Shown piece by piece: positions 7,923 through 16,482 of a stretch of 64,000 nt of DNA. The notes under the pieces were generated by a model. It saw only the letters and a list, made by a program, of their open reading frames with translations. It searched no databases and had not been told where the DNA came from. The stretch covers positions 62,001-126,000 of the forward strand of contig JAQSYI010000013.1 in NCBI GenBank assembly GCA_029256185.1. Reading direction: 5' to 3'. The position numbers and the translations under genes are program-made. The first letter of the stretch is position 1. Each line of letters opens with the position of its first letter. This DNA is from Paenibacillaceae bacterium (GTDB lineage Bacteria; Bacillota; Bacilli; Paenibacillales; NBRC-103111).

Positions 7923-8498
7923 ATGGCAAGAAGTTTTACCGAAGCTGAAAAAGATAATATCCGTGTAAAGTTGTTAGACGAATGTGAGAAAAGTTGGGCG
8001 ACTTTCGGATATAAAAAGACAAACATTGATGAACTCTGTTCAAAGGTGGGAATATCAAAGGGTGCATTCTACGCATTTTTTGATTCTAAAGAGCATTTGT
8101 TTTGCAGAGTGCTTGATGTTCTACAAGAGCGACACAAAGCTCTTGGGGATTCACTCCCTACAAATCCAACCAAAGTAGATATATGCTATATGCTCAAACA
8201 AGTATATCTTGAATATGACAAAACAAATATACTCATACAGCGAAATAGTCCGGACTTTATTAGTTTTCTAAACAGAGCACCCAAAGAATGGTTAGAAAGC
8301 AGCCAAAAAGTCAGTGAGGATTTCATTTTAAAGAATGTTTTTAATTCTAACCTTAAACTAAAAATGTCTAAGGAAAAGGCAATCGGAATATTTGAAGCCT
8401 TGCTTTCTATCTTAATGAGCAAAGATATACTGCACTATAACCATTATGAGGTGTTCTGCACATTACTTGATAATGTTATCAATGAAATATATGAATGA
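7923..8498 (+). CDS. TetR family transcriptional regulator
   Basis: 191 residues with the N-terminal helix-turn-helix at about residues 28-50 (NIDELCSKVGISKGAFYAFFDSKE read in part). The C-terminal ligand domain is helical and not assignable. GAAAGGCGG precedes the ATG. It lies 15 bases ahead of the ABC ATPase gene and behind an inverted repeat, so it probably represses the module until an effector binds. The module from about 7800 to 10085 is clearly more AT-rich than the flanking sugar genes, a sign of transfer. Confidence 0.9.
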   Translation: MARSFTEAEKDNIRVKLLDECEKSWATFGYKKTNIDELCSKVGISKGAFYAFFDSKEHLFCRVLDVLQERHKALGDSLPTNPTKVDICYMLKQVYLEYDKTNILIQRNSPDFISFLNRAPKEWLESSQKVSEDFILKNVFNSNLKLKMSKEKAIGIFEALLSILMSKDILHYNHYEVFCTLLDNVINEIYE

Positions 8499-8513
8499 AT
8501 TGGAGATTAGAGC

Positions 8514-9248
8514 ATGAATAGCGAAGCAATTATAGTAATTAAAAACCTTGCAAAAAAATTTGATGATACCTTGGTTGTCAAAGACAGCAATATGACTGTA
8601 CCAAAGGGTTGCGTTTACGGATTTTTGGGTGCAAATGGTGCAGGGAAAACCACAATATTCAAAATGATTACATGTTTAATATCTCCAACAAACGGAACGA
8701 TTGAAGTTTTGGGGCATAATGTGACAAAAAACAGAGAAAAAGTCTTGCGGAGTATCGGTAGTCTGATTGAAGCTCCAGTGTTCTACGAGCATTTATCCGC
8801 AACCGAAAATCTATCAATTCACCTTGATTATATGGGGACAGAAGGTTTTAACATTGATACTGCTCTTGATATGGTTGGGCTGAACGGGACAGGCTCTAAG
8901 CCTGTGAGCAAGTTTTCACTTGGCATGCGGCAAAGGTTGGGCATTGCACGAGCTTTTATTCATAAGCCGGAAATTCTGATTCTGGACGAACCCATAAACG
9001 GATTAGACCCTATGGGAATACGGGATATGAGGAATCTATTTCTTGCACTGATACAAAAGCATGGCATGACAATCCTTTTATCAAGCCATATTCTAAGCGA
9101 AATTGAGCATACCGCCGATATGGTGGGGGTAATTGTAAACGGTACTGTTGTGCAGGAGATTTCTCTTGAAGAAATTAAAGGGCAGAAAGACATACGTTTA
9201 GAGGAATACTTTTTTAATATCATGAGTGGAGGAAGCATATCGTGTTAA
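8514..9248 (+). CDS. ABC transporter ATP-binding protein (BcrA/antibiotic-export type)
   Basis: 244 residues. Walker A is GANGAGKTT, the signature KFSLGMRQRLG, Walker B ILILDEPINGLDP, and the switch His is in LLSSHILSE. The layout is that of single-domain ATPases paired with a 6-TM permease for export of peptides or lipid-II-binding antibiotics. The stop overlaps the permease start by seven bases, so the two are co-translated. TetR control fits inducible export. The substrate is not known. Confidence 0.92.
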   Translation: MNSEAIIVIKNLAKKFDDTLVVKDSNMTVPKGCVYGFLGANGAGKTTIFKMITCLISPTNGTIEVLGHNVTKNREKVLRSIGSLIEAPVFYEHLSATENLSIHLDYMGTEGFNIDTALDMVGLNGTGSKPVSKFSLGMRQRLGIARAFIHKPEILILDEPINGLDPMGIRDMRNLFLALIQKHGMTILLSSHILSEIEHTADMVGVIVNGTVVQEISLEEIKGQKDIRLEEYFFNIMSGGSISC

Positions 9249-9952
9249 AGTTAATCAAATTAGAACTTAAACGGAACAATATCCGTACTTATCTGCTGGC
9301 AAGTGCCATTTCCTGCGTTGTTTTGCTTGGAGCTATCTATTTTATAGCCAGTGCTGCACAGCTTGAAGATAGCAATACCAGTCAGATTGCATTTAGAAGC
9401 TATGCAAACATTTTTCGTTTGATTGGAATAATTAGCTTGGTTATTTTTAGTACCATGTCGGGGATTATGTATTCAAGGTTGATAATAGGAGAATATACGG
9501 GAAAAAGGGTAGCTTTATTGTTTTCTTATCCTGTTAGCAGGAGCAAAATACTTGTGGCTAAATTATTGCTGGTCTTTGTGTTCACATCAGTTTCCATGCT
9601 GATTTGCACAGCAGTACCCTATATTGTTTTTAGTATAACAGAATCGGTTTCTCCTATCGTCGTACAAGATGTTATGACAGCCGCACTATTAGTAGATTCA
9701 TTGAAAACATCAAGTATTGCTGTTTTAGCTCTTGGTGGAATTGGAGTTATTTCCCTGCGGATTGGTTTTATTCACAAATCCGTTCCAACAACGCTGATAA
9801 GCTCCATTTTACTAAGTGCTATTTATGGAAATGCAGCAATCAATGCGAATGCTATTCTATCAAGTGTGTTGATTAGTGGAGTCGGTCTTGTAGTTGCTGT
9901 TGCTGTAACGGTTCAATTGTCAAATAAAGTAAACAAGATGGAGACGGAGTAA
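9242..9952 (+). CDS. ABC-2 type permease subunit
   Basis: 236 residues with about six membrane segments, starting with YLLASAISCVVLLGAIYFI and including LVFVFTSVSMLICTAVPYIV. GTG is the start, with GGAGGAAGC upstream inside the ATPase gene. It should form a complex with the ATPase at 8514-9248 in the cytoplasmic membrane. Codon and base use match the AT-rich module. Confidence 0.88.
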   Translation: MLKLIKLELKRNNIRTYLLASAISCVVLLGAIYFIASAAQLEDSNTSQIAFRSYANIFRLIGIISLVIFSTMSGIMYSRLIIGEYTGKRVALLFSYPVSRSKILVAKLLLVFVFTSVSMLICTAVPYIVFSITESVSPIVVQDVMTAALLVDSLKTSSIAVLALGGIGVISLRIGFIHKSVPTTLISSILLSAIYGNAAINANAILSSVLISGVGLVVAVAVTVQLSNKVNKMETE

Positions 9953-9953
9953 T

Positions 9954-10092
9954 TTGACGGGCTATATGTATGATAAAATCAGTGATGAAGAGAAAAAATC
10001 CCTAATCAAAGAAATAGAGATTTTCTCATGTGACGAGGCTGAATTGCCTTTGAAGTCTATTTTATTCAATTTTCCTGTTTATAAGGACGGCA
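9954..10092 (+). pseudogene. truncated gene of unknown family at the module edge
   Basis: Directly after the permease, a frame begins MYDKISDEEKKSLIKEIEIF and runs about 40 codons in the same AT-rich style. It then enters sequence that belongs to the FAD gene on the other strand. Only the 5' end is left. The family is not recognised. Confidence 0.45.
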
Positions 10093-10229
10093 GCGGTCAG
10101 CATGCCACCAAGAAAGCCTTACTGTTCTGCAAGCAGTGTCTTGGCGCCGCACCTTGCCGATGCGATTGCCGCAATGGCGCCTGCAATGCCTCCTCCTACG
10201 ACCACGACATCAAAATGATTGGTTATCAT
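10092..10229 (-). pseudogene. FAD-dependent oxidoreductase, 5' fragment with internal stop
   Basis: Minus strand: start at 10229, then [19 protein letters not shown] (the FAD-binding Gly-rich loop), [12 protein letters not shown], a TAA stop, and GFLGGMLTAA in the same frame. This is the first 45 or so residues of a GGGxGG-type flavoprotein of the kind often found at the end of sugar transporter operons. It lies 16 bases after permease 10245-11087 and is cut off at the AT-rich module. Confidence 0.8.
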
Positions 10230-10244
10230 GCCTGTTACCCTCCT

Positions 10245-11087
10245 TTATTTCAAGCCGGTCGTCGCGACCCCCTCGATAAATTTCTTCTGTGCGAAGAAGA
10301 AAACGAGGAGCAGCGGAACCGTCGCCATAACGGACGCCGCCATCAACAGATGCCAGTCGGTTCCAGCCATATCGGTGAAAAGCTTCATGGCGATCGGCAG
10401 CGTAAACAACCGGTCGGAGCTTAAATAGATTAAGGGATCCAGAAAATCCTCCCAGCTGTTGAGGAACGTAAAGATCGCAAGCGTTGCAAAAGCCGGAGCC
10501 GCCATCGGCACCATGATGCGCCAGAACGTCTGCCACGGCGTGCTGCCGTCGATTTCGGCTGCTTCGTCGAGATCCTTCGGAATCGTAATGTAGAACTGCC
10601 GCAGCAGGAACACGCCGAAGATGCCGCCCGCTCCGAGCATCGGCGGGATAATGAGGGGGAAGTGATTGTTGACAAGCCCCAGCTTTGAAAACCAGATGAA
10701 ATTCGGGATGATGGTGACCTCATTCGGAATCATCATCCCGCTGAGCAGGATGAGAAAGAACACATTTTTTAACGGAAATTGGAGCTTCGCAAACGAAAAG
10801 CCAGCCAGCGCACCGACGATGCACGTGCCGATTGTGACAAGAATCGCGATGTACAAGGAATTGGCATAGTAAAGCAGAAAATGCGGCTGCGTCGTAAATA
10901 CATCCGAATAGTTCGACCACACAATCGGTTTCGGAATCCATTGCGGCGGAAACAGAAAGATTTTATTCTGATCCTTTAGAGATGTGGTCAGCATCCACAG
11001 AAACGGGCCGATTATAACCAGTGACACAATGGTTAACAGCAGATAAGTGATGACGTTTCTTAATAACTGCAATGTCTTATTGCTCAT
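10245..11087 (-). CDS. carbohydrate ABC transporter permease (MalG/UgpE type)
   Basis: 280 residues, six membrane segments, and the EAA loop EAAEIDGSTPWQTFWRIM that contacts the ATPase. CUT1 importers of oligosaccharides or glycerol phosphates use this fold. It overlaps the partner permease by 11 bases. No ATPase gene is in the operon; CUT1 systems in Bacillota commonly share an MsmX-type ATPase encoded elsewhere. Confidence 0.92.
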   Translation of the reverse strand: MSNKTLQLLRNVITYLLLTIVSLVIIGPFLWMLTTSLKDQNKIFLFPPQWIPKPIVWSNYSDVFTTQPHFLLYYANSLYIAILVTIGTCIVGALAGFSFAKLQFPLKNVFFLILLSGMMIPNEVTIIPNFIWFSKLGLVNNHFPLIIPPMLGAGGIFGVFLLRQFYITIPKDLDEAAEIDGSTPWQTFWRIMVPMAAPAFATLAIFTFLNSWEDFLDPLIYLSSDRLFTLPIAMKLFTDMAGTDWHLLMAASVMATVPLLLVFFFAQKKFIEGVATTGLK

Positions 11088-12027
11088 AATGCACCCACCT
11101 TTTTCTTATATTCCACTGAAACATGGTGAGCAGCAATACAAGGAAAAACAGAATAAATGCAACTGCCGAAGCATAGCCGAATTCATACGTTTTGAATGCC
11201 AGCTTATAGATGTAATAGACAAGTACATTCGTACTGGTTCCAGGTCCTCCATCCGTCATGACGACGATTTGCGAGAACACCTTGAGCGATCCGATCAATG
11301 TAATGATGAGAGTCATAAATATGGACGGCGAAATCAACGGGAGTGTAATTTTTGTGAATTGCTTCCACTTTGAGGCGCCATCAATGGTTGCCGCTTCATA
11401 ATACATTTTCGGCACATCCTGCAGCGCAGCCAGGAAAATAACCATGTTCATCCCGACCTTTTTCAGCACGGAGACGATAATGACGACCGGCATGACCAGT
11501 TCTGTGTTATACAGCCATGCAGGACCTGTAATGCCGACTAATTTCAAGATTTGGTTCAGAAGACCGGCGTCAGTCGCGAATACATACTTCCACACAATCG
11601 CCCACACGATAATGGATGTGACCACCGGCGTGAATATAGCTGTGCGGAACAAGCCCACTCCCGGAATTTTTGTCGAAAGTAAAAGGGCCAGGGCTAAGGC
11701 CAGAATGAGATTGAGCGGAATCAATCCTGCCGAGAAATACAGGGTGTTTTTGATCGAGATCCAGAACATGGGATCGTCGGTTAAAATGTTACGGTAGTTG
11801 TCGCCCCCCACAAAAGAGGTGTTATGCAGCAGCGAATAATCCGTGAAGCTGAGCCATAGTGCGCTGATTATGGGACCTGCCATGAAGATCAGGAAACCCA
11901 GCATCATGGGAGCGATAAATAAATAGCCGTATATGGCGTTCCGGCGTTTAAGCCGGCTGTAGGTGCCTTTTTTGGTTTTGGCAGCTGTTGTATTTGGTGT
12001 CTCTAGGGTCGTTGTTTCCAAAGCCAT
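11077..12027 (-). CDS. carbohydrate ABC transporter permease (MalF/UgpA type)
   Basis: 316 residues. A charged N-terminus with RLKRRNAIYGYLFIAPMML precedes six membrane segments. The EAA loop is YEAATIDGASKWKQFTKI, followed by MTDGGPGTSTNVLVYYIY, typical of the MalF-like subunit. It pairs with the product of 10245-11087. A strong stem-loop separates it from the binding protein gene upstream. Confidence 0.92.
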   Translation of the reverse strand: MALETTTLETPNTTAAKTKKGTYSRLKRRNAIYGYLFIAPMMLGFLIFMAGPIISALWLSFTDYSLLHNTSFVGGDNYRNILTDDPMFWISIKNTLYFSAGLIPLNLILALALALLLSTKIPGVGLFRTAIFTPVVTSIIVWAIVWKYVFATDAGLLNQILKLVGITGPAWLYNTELVMPVVIIVSVLKKVGMNMVIFLAALQDVPKMYYEAATIDGASKWKQFTKITLPLISPSIFMTLIITLIGSLKVFSQIVVMTDGGPGTSTNVLVYYIYKLAFKTYEFGYASAVAFILFFLVLLLTMFQWNIRKRWVHYEQ

Positions 12028-12044
12028 TCTCCACTCCTTTGTAG

Positions 12045-12078
12045 ACGAGAGGCCAAGCAGCTTCAGCTTGGCCTCGTC
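12045..12078 (-). promoter_or_regulatory. intercistronic stem-loop between binding protein and permease genes
   Basis: GAGGCCAAGC and GCTTGGCCTC form a long GC-rich stem without a T-run. Such hairpins after binding-protein genes often protect the upstream mRNA and lower permease expression. Confidence 0.6.
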
Positions 12079-12094
12079 ATCTAACCCAATTCGG

Positions 12095-13417
12095 TTATTG
12101 CAGAACCGGCGTAACGTCAGCTTCCATTTTCTTCAGAATGTCTGGAATCGTGCCGCTTTGTGTATAGATCGCATCGAAATTCAGCTTCATTTTATCGTCG
12201 ATTTTCTGAAAGTTCACGAAGCCCTGGCGAACTCTTGCGCTGGCCATTTGATCGAGCACCACTGTTTTCATGCTTTCAGGAGACGGACCTTGCTTCAAGA
12301 AGGCATCGGAGTTCAGGACGGATTTGCGGCTGGGCACAAAATATTGAGATGTGGTAGTCATGTTCTCTTTATTGGACAGGAACTTCACGAATTCAATCGC
12401 TTCCGCCGTGTTCGCTCCGCCTTTTGGCACCATGTATGCTGCATAACCGAGTGTTGTGCCTTGACCACCTTGGCCCTTCGGCATCGGAGCGATATCCCAC
12501 TCAAAATCCTTGATCGCTTTCGCTTTGCCCATATAGCTCAGTAAATCCTGCTGCATGGCGATTTTGCCGGATTCGAATGCCGTCTGATCCCCGGGCTTCG
12601 GATGCACCTTCGTTTTGAACATCGCATCGTTAAAATATTGCAGAGCCTGCTCCCCTTGCGGCGTATTTAACGTAAATTTCTTGCCGTCCTTGCTAAAAAA
12701 GTCAGATCCGAATGCCCAAACAAGCGTCTGAAGTGATTCAATCCAGCTGGTCCCCCAACCCGCAGGACGAATTAAGTTCATTCCATAAATTCCTTTATCC
12801 GGGCTTGTGAGCGCTTGCGCCGCTTTCAGCATCTCATCGTAGGTCCACTTGCCTTCTTGATAGAGTTCGTTGGGCGTTTTCAAGCCTTTCTCTTTGAACA
12901 TGGTTTTGTTGTAGTACATCATGTTCGGTGGTGTGGAGAACGGTACGCCATACACTTTGTCGTTCCTCGTTACCAGGTCCATGGTAGATGGAATGAAATC
13001 TGCCGACTCGTACGCGCTGTCAGATTTGATCGCAGACAGATCCTCGAGCTGGTTCGTCTCCATGAACTGCGGAATGCCGCGCTCCAGCATCCAGATTACG
13101 TCCGGAGCAGTTTTGGACGCCATCAAAACAGACATTTTTTGGATATAATCGGCACCTGGTATAATCATCACTTCCACGTTTACGTTCGGCTTGATTTTCT
13201 TATAATTCGCGATAATATCCTCGTACATCTTCTTATGCGCATCACTGCCCCAAATGCTGAAGGTCAACTTCACGTCTTTCGCCGGCGCCTTAGCAGCCGC
13301 CGTTGTCCCCGCCGGTGCGGAGGAGGCGCTGGTCTTCGTATCTTCTGAGCTGCCGCAGCCCGCAAAAACGGAGCTTAGTAACAAGAAGGATGTGGTTAAA
13401 AGCAAGGCATTCTTCAT
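12095..13417 (-). CDS. extracellular sugar-binding lipoprotein of the ABC transporter
   Basis: 440 residues with a lipoprotein signal (LLSSVFAGC, the Cys being the lipid site) followed by a Ser/Ala/Thr linker. The mature part has the family pattern LTFSIWGSDAHKKMYEDII and NVEVMIIPGADYIQKMSVL. It would sit outside the membrane and deliver a carbohydrate to the two permeases downstream. The ligand is unknown. The kinase/regulator pair upstream is in the same orientation. Confidence 0.93.
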   Translation of the reverse strand: MKNALLLTTSFLLLSSVFAGCGSSEDTKTSASSAPAGTTAAAKAPAKDVKLTFSIWGSDAHKKMYEDIIANYKKIKPNVNVEVMIIPGADYIQKMSVLMASKTAPDVIWMLERGIPQFMETNQLEDLSAIKSDSAYESADFIPSTMDLVTRNDKVYGVPFSTPPNMMYYNKTMFKEKGLKTPNELYQEGKWTYDEMLKAAQALTSPDKGIYGMNLIRPAGWGTSWIESLQTLVWAFGSDFFSKDGKKFTLNTPQGEQALQYFNDAMFKTKVHPKPGDQTAFESGKIAMQQDLLSYMGKAKAIKDFEWDIAPMPKGQGGQGTTLGYAAYMVPKGGANTAEAIEFVKFLSNKENMTTTSQYFVPSRKSVLNSDAFLKQGPSPESMKTVVLDQMASARVRQGFVNFQKIDDKMKLNFDAIYTQSGTIPDILKKMEADVTPVLQ

Positions 13418-13445
13418 CGTGTAATGTCCCCTTTCATTTATTTAT

Positions 13446-13473
13446 TAGTTAAGCGCTCACAAAACTTATTATA
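13446..13473 (-). promoter_or_regulatory. promoter -10 and operator-like palindrome ahead of the binding protein gene
   Basis: On the minus strand TATAAT is at 13468-13473, and GTGAGCGCTTAA (13449-13460) lies at the expected start of transcription. GAGCGCTT resembles the half-site core of LacI/CcpA-type operators. A clear -35 is not evident. Confidence 0.45.
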
Positions 13474-13533
13474 GAAGAAAGGCGCTGCCCAAGATAACGC
13501 CACAAATTCCATATATGGTTCGAAATCGCAAGG

Positions 13534-14280
13534 TCATTTCTGGTCTCTGTACTCCGTCGGTGTACACCCGGTCTGCATTTTAAAGAGCGATGCAAAGTAT
13601 TTATGGTTCGCAAAGCCGCATATCACCGCCACCTCCGCCACCTTCAGCGTCGTTTCCCTTAGGAGCTTCCTTGCTTTGTCCATCCTGCGTTCCGTCACAA
13701 AGTCGGACAAATTTTGTCCCGTTGCCCGCTTGAACATATCGGACAGATACTTCGGATGCAGATACACGCGCTCAGCCAAGAACGGCAAGGAGATGTCCTG
13801 GCTCAAATGCTGGCCCACCAGCTCCTTCACACGGCGAATGATCAGTCGATCCTTATCGTCGGGCTGCCCGGCCTCCTTGCTCTCGTCACTGCCTGCCTGC
13901 TGCGAAGCCAGGCGTTGGTCACTGATTTTCTGCAGAACTCCTGCAAGCTCAACCCGCTCAATCGGCTTAAGCAAATAGTCACAAACTCCATAGCGCAACG
14001 CTTCGCGGGCATATTCAAACTCGTCATAGCCGGAGATAATCACAAACGGCGTAGCTGGATGAGATTCTTTAGCCCGTTTGATCAACTCGATCCCGTTTAT
14101 CTCCCCCATCCGGATATCCGTTATCACCAGATCGACGCGATCCTGCATCCGCAGCCATTCCAGCGCCTCCCGGCCATTACCGGCTTCTGCAATATGAAGC
14201 CCGGACGGGATCACATCCTCCACTATTCTCCGCAGCCCCTGCCGAATTTTCATTTCATCTTCCACGATTAGAATGTTCAT
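13534..14280 (-). CDS. AraC-type response regulator (YesN-like)
   Basis: 248 residues: a receiver domain (ILIVEDE, phospho-acceptor Asp in LVITDIRMG, Lys in YLLKPIE), a short linker, then a double helix-turn-helix with SLPFLAERVYLHPKYLSDMF and VAEVAVICGFANHKYFASLF. It is shorter than typical YesN (about 370-540 residues) because the central region is minimal. Its gene follows the sensor kinase and precedes the sugar transporter, which it likely activates. Confidence 0.92.
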   Translation of the reverse strand: MNILIVEDEMKIRQGLRRIVEDVIPSGLHIAEAGNGREALEWLRMQDRVDLVITDIRMGEINGIELIKRAKESHPATPFVIISGYDEFEYAREALRYGVCDYLLKPIERVELAGVLQKISDQRLASQQAGSDESKEAGQPDDKDRLIIRRVKELVGQHLSQDISLPFLAERVYLHPKYLSDMFKRATGQNLSDFVTERRMDKARKLLRETTLKVAEVAVICGFANHKYFASLFKMQTGCTPTEYRDQK

Positions 14281-14311
14281 GAGCTATTCCTCCTATTGAA
14301 CCCGCTTAATT

Positions 14312-16060
14312 TCATTGAAACGGCATACGGATACAAAATGTGGCCCCGTTCTCGTTGGTATCCGGAATCGACAAGCCATACGGCTCCCCGTACAAGATGA
14401 CCAGCCGCTGATGAATGTTCCGGAGCGCAAAGCCCTTCGTATTCTTCTCTGTCGTCTGCTTGGACAGCGGACGGTCCGGCCCATAGAGCCGCTCTTGGAT
14501 AAGCTGCCGCCGCTCCGGCGTAATGCCGCGGCCATTGTCAGACACATAGATATAGAGATCCTGCCCCACTGCTTTGGTCGTAATGACAATGGTGAAGGGG
14601 AGGCTTCGCATGCCGTGCTCAATCGCATTTTCGACCAGCGGCTGTAAAATGAGCTTCGGCACCATCGCATATTCATGTGAGAAATCCATATGAATTTCCG
14701 TCTGCAAGCCCTCCTCCAAGCGGAAGGACTGGATGTTCAGATAATTTTGCATAAAGCTAAGCTCGTCCTTCAAATAAACGAACCTCTCCTGCTTATTTAC
14801 GGTGTAGCGCAGCAGCTTCCCTAAACTGGTAATAACCTGGGAGAGATCATGATTGCGCTCTTTAACGGCCACCATATTAATAGACTCCAAGGTGTTATAT
14901 AAAAAATGCGGATTGATTTGACTTTGCAGCGAATTCAATTCGGCCTCCTTCTCCCGCAGCTTGAGCTCATAGACTTCTTTGATCGTAATATCCAACTGAG
15001 ACACCATGTTATTGAAGCCTTCCGTCAGCAGTCCGATTTCATCGTTGGAATAAACCTGCGCCCGTTCCTGAAAATCGCCTTTTTGCACGCGGCGCATTTT
15101 CCGCTGGAGGTGAAGCACAGGCTTCACCAGTCGGTTCGATGTAATAACAGCGGCAATAAACGCAAAAATGAGGGAAGCTGCAGATATCCACAAGGTGAAG
15201 CTAATGAGCTGCCTTGCATCCGCCTGGAGATCATCCTTTGGAATCGTGCTGACGATCGTCAGACCGCCGACAGGGGTCGCAGTAACCGTTTTGAGCATAT
15301 TGGATGTGTTCATATCCACCGTCTCAGCGTAAGACGGAGACGACGACCCCTCATTAAACGGATAGATGCATTGGAAATTTTCATTAAACACAAGCAGCTT
15401 GCTCATTTTGGACATTTTGACATTAGCCAAGATTTTTTCGAACCCGATGGACGTCAGATCGATCTTGACGTAACCGATTGTTTTGTTGGTCAACGGATTT
15501 TTAATGACCCGGGCGAATGCGAGCGCTTCTCTCGGCTTTTCAAGATAGTAGTTCCATTGCACCGGCGGTAAGATGACCAGCCCTCCATCCTTCTGCTTCA
15601 CTTGGTCCATCCACTTGGACCCGTCGGGAAACCAGATAGGGGATATGGTTTCTGATAAATTGCTGAATAGCGTGCCATCCAAGGCAAAAATGTAGACGCC
15701 TTCCAGCTCCGTTCGGTCAAACACCAGCGATGAGATGATATCATTCATTCTCAAGCGCTCCTCAAAGGGAACGTAAGCGCTGGCTATGTTCGTATTGTGC
15801 GCTTCCAGAATACGAACGAAATTGGAGTCGTAGTACATAGAAATCGTAATTCGTTCAATCTCGCGAATATAGCGCTCCAAATTAATATTGACTTGATCGG
15901 TCAGCTGATCAGAGTAAGCTTTGGCATCACGTTCCACGTTGGAGGAATACTTCTGATAGGTCAAATAGCCGCTAAACAAAAATGGCAGCGTTATCATAAA
16001 ACAAAACAAAACAAGAAACTTCATCCGAAGCGATACGAATGGCGAATTGTTTAGCTTCAA
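14312..16060 (-). CDS. sensor histidine kinase (YesM-like)
   Basis: 582 residues. Membrane segments lie at about residues 13-33 (FLVLFCFMITLPFLFSGYL) and about 280-300, enclosing an extracellular Cache-type sensor. A HAMP domain follows with RKMRRVQKGDFQER, then the His_kinase block SQINPHFLYNTLESIN and an ATPase domain with VSDNGRGIT. TTG is chosen as start because GGGAGG lies just ahead. It pairs with the regulator at 13534-14280 to sense an extracellular sugar, probably through the binding protein. Confidence 0.92.
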   Translation of the reverse strand: MKLNNSPFVSLRMKFLVLFCFMITLPFLFSGYLTYQKYSSNVERDAKAYSDQLTDQVNINLERYIREIERITISMYYDSNFVRILEAHNTNIASAYVPFEERLRMNDIISSLVFDRTELEGVYIFALDGTLFSNLSETISPIWFPDGSKWMDQVKQKDGGLVILPPVQWNYYLEKPREALAFARVIKNPLTNKTIGYVKIDLTSIGFEKILANVKMSKMSKLLVFNENFQCIYPFNEGSSSPSYAETVDMNTSNMLKTVTATPVGGLTIVSTIPKDDLQADARQLISFTLWISAASLIFAFIAAVITSNRLVKPVLHLQRKMRRVQKGDFQERAQVYSNDEIGLLTEGFNNMVSQLDITIKEVYELKLREKEAELNSLQSQINPHFLYNTLESINMVAVKERNHDLSQVITSLGKLLRYTVNKQERFVYLKDELSFMQNYLNIQSFRLEEGLQTEIHMDFSHEYAMVPKLILQPLVENAIEHGMRSLPFTIVITTKAVGQDLYIYVSDNGRGITPERRQLIQERLYGPDRPLSKQTTEKNTKGFALRNIHQRLVILYGEPYGLSIPDTNENGATFCIRMPFQ

Positions 16061-16394
16061 GCGGCCTCCCTACTTCCCCATGAATAGTAGTTAGTAGAAG
16101 TATAACGTGCAAGCCTGAAAATTTACAAGATGGCGGACGTTATTTATGCCCGCCCTTTGACTTGTACGCCGCTGGGCCGCCGCTTCCTACTGGCGCTGGG
16201 GAATGGCTTTATATCCAATCCCTCATGATCGTGAAGTCGGAAGCCGCAGATTTTCGTTGCCTAAACAAAAAAAAGCAGTGTAAAGAAGGAGTTAAATGCA
16301 TAATTGTTCATTTTTATCGCTGACTTATACGCATAATCACGAACAAAAATGAATTATATGACACGAAATATTCATGTTTATGCAGGATAAAGCA
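16061..16394. other. non-coding stretch with an imperfect inverted repeat
   Basis: Between two divergent genes. ATAATTGTTCATTTTTATCG (16300) and CGAACAAAAATGAATTAT (16340) are nearly inverse, a possible operator or hairpin. No gene is supported. Confidence 0.4.
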
Positions 16395-16454
16395 TTGTTT
16401 TGCAAAGGCTTACAGGCTATCATGAAAGAAGTTGAACCTCACAAGGCATGATAG
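16395..16454 (+). promoter_or_regulatory. promoter and inverted repeat ahead of the glutamate-synthase-family gene
   Basis: TTGTTT (16395) and TATCAT (16418) are 17 bases apart. CTATCATG (16417-16424) and CATGATAG (16447-16454) are exact reverse complements bracketing the likely start of transcription, a candidate operator. Confidence 0.5.
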
Positions 16455-16482
16455 ATTACAAAAAAATGGGAGGCATGCATTC

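Noticed and set aside
16300..16360. PurR box pair ahead of the glutamate-synthase-family gene
   Set aside because: One CGAAC is present, but the second half-site has the wrong orientation and spacing. Only an imperfect inverted repeat can be stated.
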